Shown: positions 20,140 to 23,350 of the stretch, piece by piece
Position numbering within the stretch: the stretch's first letter is position 1
Layout: each line of letters opens with the position of its first letter
Assembly: GCA_019693395.1 (NCBI GenBank)
Contig: JAAMXP010002132.1
Coordinates: 1 to 23,350 of the forward strand
Source of the DNA: Ettlia oleoabundans
Taxonomy: Eukaryota; Chlorophyta; Chlorophyceae; Chlamydomonadales
DNA: 23,350 bases
Reading direction: 5' to 3'
The notes under the pieces: generated by a model
What the model was told of the DNA's origin: nothing
What the model saw: only the letters and a program-made list of their open reading frames with translations
Databases searched by the model: none
Position numbers and translations under genes: made by a program

Positions 20140-23100
20140 ATGGCTCCTGCACGGACATTACTAGCGCTGAGCTGCCTGCTGCTGCTCATCACAGGTGCGG
20201 GACATGTGCCTCATCTTGCACACTTCCGTGCGTGCGCCGTCGCAAACTAACTGTCCGGTGTGACTTACCAAGTGCGGTGTCCTTGGGTACGGACCAAACC
20301 TGACTGTGCCGCGGGCAGCACCTTGGTTGTCCGTGGCTTTTCGGGCCCGAGGCACAGCAACAAATGCCCTCGGACGGTTGCAGCAGCAGGCAAGGCGAAT
20401 GAACCACGCCCAGTGAAGATGCTGACAAACGCGCGCGCCCTGAAACGGGCGCAGCTAGCACTGTTGCCCCGCTTTTTAACAGCAGCTGCCAGAGCTCAGC
20501 AGCGCGATACCTTCGGCCGGCAGCGAAACTTCGGGCAGTCCCACTAGCACCGGAATGTGGCCCTTAGCGCTGCTGCCGTCGTGCCTCCTGCCGCCGTCGC
20601 CGCCTCATCCACTGTTTGGCGCTGGCTGCCACACACTGCTTGCCGCCGCATGCATGCTCCTGTACTGCAGCTGGCGCAGCGCAGGATGATGGGGTTAAGC
20701 TCGCTGGGGCGAGATATGCGCCTACAGTCTACGACTGCCTCAGTAAGCAAACTCGCATGTGTGGCTTCTCATGGGTGCCGTATGCGAAGCGTCACATCCC
20801 CTTTGGCTGCCTTTGTTGCATGCACGTTGACTACCTGCAAGCCCCGCCGCATTTGTCCGATTTTCCTGACATCATGTGCCCGCCTCTTCTCATGTGCAGC
20901 AAAGCTGGGCCTAAACAAGTACAAGAAAATCATTGATGTGTGTGATGGTTGAGTCCTGCCCATGTTGTGGGGTGTGACTGGACTCAGCTTGATTGCGAGC
21001 CAGCTCACATACGTGGGGGCATCAGCTGTAGCCTGTGGTAAATCAGCCCGGCCCTCATGCAGCGTGTGACGAGCAGGCCCCAGAAGTGTTCCCTAGCGTG
21101 CCTTGCACTGCCGTACTGCACTGCTGGTATGTGTTGCAGGCAGCCGGCCTGAAGCAGTACTTCAGCACAACATACCAATCCAACACAATTCTTGCACCCA
21201 CCGGTGAGTTCAATTTGTTGTTTAGCTTTCTGCGAGTAGCTTGTTCCGTCACAGATTGAGCAGCTTTCGGCATGCTGTTCCTGCCTCAGTACTGGCAGCA
21301 GCAGGACCCACCCCAGCAGTGGCCACCGCGGCACAACTCCTTGGATAAGCATAGTTCTGCTGCCAGTGGCATTGGTCTCGAACTTTGCAAGTCGCAATGC
21401 AGCTTGATACAGGGAGCTGCTTGTAGTGGTCAGGCCGCCTTCGTGCCTGCCGCTCACCACCTCCCAATCAAACAGGCAAAAGTCTTTCCCGAAATCCCTC
21501 CACCGACCCCATCCCGCCATGCTGCCCCTGCTCCCAAACCAGCACGTACTACTGAATTCTCCTGCCTCCACCCTGGGTCCCGCACCTAGCGTGTTTTATT
21601 CTTCTGCCTTTCAGAGGTGGACGAGATGCCCCTGCCTTTTGAACCCCCCCTATGCCCCCACCCCACCCCACGCACACGTGCACACATGCGCGCAATCACG
21701 CAAACCACCACCACTCACCTCTCTCCGCCCGCCGACCCTGCCGCACTCTACGGACCGCCTTCCACCTGCAGACAAGGCGGTGGATGAGCTGTGGGGTGCG
21801 CTGCAGATGACAGAGGCAAAGGCATTGAAAAAGAAGCAGCTGATGAAGAAGGTGGGACAGTGGCTGGGTGACTCATGTCACTGCTCCCTTGCAATGCTGT
21901 GGCACACGTCTTAGGTTTGTGTTTTACACACACACCGTGCAACCTGCACGTTTTTCTGACGTTGGCAGTGGCGGTCATAGTGATGCGGCAGAGCGGCCCT
22001 GGCTGCCTTGCTTCCTGCATTGCGCTGCCCTTCTGCGTCAGTGTTTGCCTCGTCTCCCGGATTATCGGCCAGTTTGCAAGCAAACCAATGCTTTTCGCGT
22101 CGCATGCCTTCCGTGCTGTCGATCTGCTGACTCTGCCTTGCTCCAGTTTGCCCGCCTTACCCCTTCTGGCGACCCAGCTGCCCACCCCCCAAGCCCTCAC
22201 CCCGCCTCCTGCCTTCCCCTGTCCTGAACCTTATCCTGCAGATCCTACAGTACAACACGCTGCCGTACATTAGGCGGTACAGTTACTGGCCCCTGTACAT
22301 GAATGGGTACAAGAAGGCCAAGACGCTTGTCCCGGGGATGCTGCTTAAGGTAGGTGCTGAGTGGGTGCTTCCTGGGTGGCTGCCGTTTGTTGCTGATCAG
22401 GATGTGAGCGAGTGTGAAGACAAGCACAGGAGGCAAGTGCTTGTTCAGAACAGCGCCCAAGCTGCATTGGGGGTGTGGCAAGTGATTTCAAGCTTTGACT
22501 TTAGTAGGTCACAGCAGCAGGGAGTGTGCTGCATCAACAACCGCAAGCATCGACATTTGCAAGCTGTGTGCCGCGATGCGGGTGCTCGGTAGGGCTGTTG
22601 CCAAGGCGGCAGGTGACTGATAAGATTGGGCCTACATCTACGTCTTTTAATGCAGCTGTGGACTGACCAGAAGGGCCCCAAGGTCGTGCAGGGTTTTGCC
22701 AACCAGGCAGAGCTGGTGAGTGTCGTAAGTGTTGCTGCCTCAAAGCAACCTTTGGTATTTTCATTTGCTGTTTCAGACTTGCGAGCGGGTTGCTACTCCA
22801 GTGTCTGTAATGGCCTCCGTTTTCTCCAGGCTGCTCGCTAGATTGACGATTGCTCAAAGTGGCTCTGGTTCACTTTATACCGCTTGCAGTACTCACCTGC
22901 TTACCTTTCTAGGGTGTTATGGTTGGCCCCCCACAAAGCAGTTGGGCCCTGCTCGACTTTCTACTGATTGCCCTGCAAAGCTGCAATGTTGACCAGGGAA
23001 CTGCTCCGGCTCCTGCCTTCCTGTCTGCGTGCCTGCTTGCCCTGCATAATCATGGATGAATCGTCAACTTGCCTTCTTGTCACCTCCTGTGCTTGATTGC

Positions 23101-23174
23101 TTGCCTTGCAGGTTGGGCGTCGATCCACTTACGACCTCGTGTGCGCCAGGACAATACTGCATGTCACTAACGAG
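20140..23174 (+). CDS. Secreted fasciclin (FAS1) domain protein, 3' end cut
   Basis: FAS1 domains are extracellular adhesion or matrix modules. Eight plus-strand exons fit in phase: 20140-20194, 20671-20742, 20900-20947, 21144-21203, 21772-21851, 22242-22349, 22656-22715 and 23112-23174, giving 182 residues before the right edge. Exon 1 encodes a classic signal peptide (MAPARTLLALSCLLLLIT) with cleavage likely near AGAAQ|DD. FAS1 landmarks follow in order: TVYDCLTKLGLNKYKKIIDV (helix 1), AGLKQYF, the H1-type TILAPTDKAVDELW, LQYNTLPY, the TLVPGMLL strand, VVQGFANQAELV, and the H2-type CRTILHVTNE equivalent (ARTILHVTNE). The domain is unusually basic (KALKKKQLMKK). At intron 3 the second of two adjacent CAGs must be used to keep the frame. 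The last visible exon ends in a donor, so at least one more exon lies beyond the window. Confidence 0.85.
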
Positions 23175-23350
23175 GTGGGCAATTCAGCAAACCCCATGCA
23201 TGTCCGCACGGCTGGCACAAACAGCCGTCGGAGCTGTAGCTTGCAGTGGTTGGGACGTTGCGTGGTTGCTTGATGTTTGGGGTGGTGGCTCCAACCGTGT
23301 CTTGTCTGTGTATCGCATACTTGAATGGCAGGGCAGGAGCGGGGCGGGGG

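Noticed and set aside
1..23350. tRNA, rRNA, CRISPR arrays or transposon ends
   Set aside because: No cloverleaf, rRNA core, spaced repeat array or terminal inverted repeat was recognised by eye.

Overview
The window looks like nuclear DNA of a green alga (Chlorophyta). Every credible gene is cut into many short exons with CAG|GT donors and pyrimidine-rich CAG acceptors. Microsatellites sit in introns, likely targeting peptides begin several proteins, and two genes have the chlorophyte-type TGTAA 3' signal just downstream. There is no operon structure, rRNA, tRNA or CRISPR array. All gene models below were built by hand by matching splice phases between exons and have not been tested against transcripts.

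Layout. (1) 1-1546, minus: a small multi-pass membrane protein gene whose first intron has a GC donor and whose acceptor lies in a 51-bp tandem duplication; its 3' end is unresolved. (2) 1786-2692, minus: an Ala/Glu/Gln-rich, coding-like stretch broken by stops, probably a relic. (3) 3446-7163: a head-to-head pair of mTERF-like paralogues sharing about 350 bp of intergenic DNA; both copies carry frame lesions, and they differ by two internal exons and an acidic tail. (4) 7594-9011, minus: a complete five-exon DUF2358 gene, probably plastid-targeted. (5) 9445-10067, plus: a two-exon gene of unknown function, divergent from DUF2358 and convergent with the next gene. (6) 10174-18312 or further, minus: a 22-exon gene for a six-transmembrane voltage-gated-type cation channel with C-linker and cyclic-nucleotide-binding-type domain. 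All exon phases agree and give about 831 residues; its selectivity filter reads TTQGYDD instead of TTVGYGD. (7) 18364-20139: intergenic or unassigned N-terminal exons. (8) 20140 to the window end, plus: a secreted single-domain fasciclin (FAS1) gene, eight exons visible, cut by the right edge.

The genes do not form an evident pathway. The strongest leads are the altered channel pore with its degenerate nucleotide-binding cassette, the doubly damaged inverted mTERF-like pair, the in-frame duplication of a splice acceptor, and three apparent GC-AG introns among about forty.
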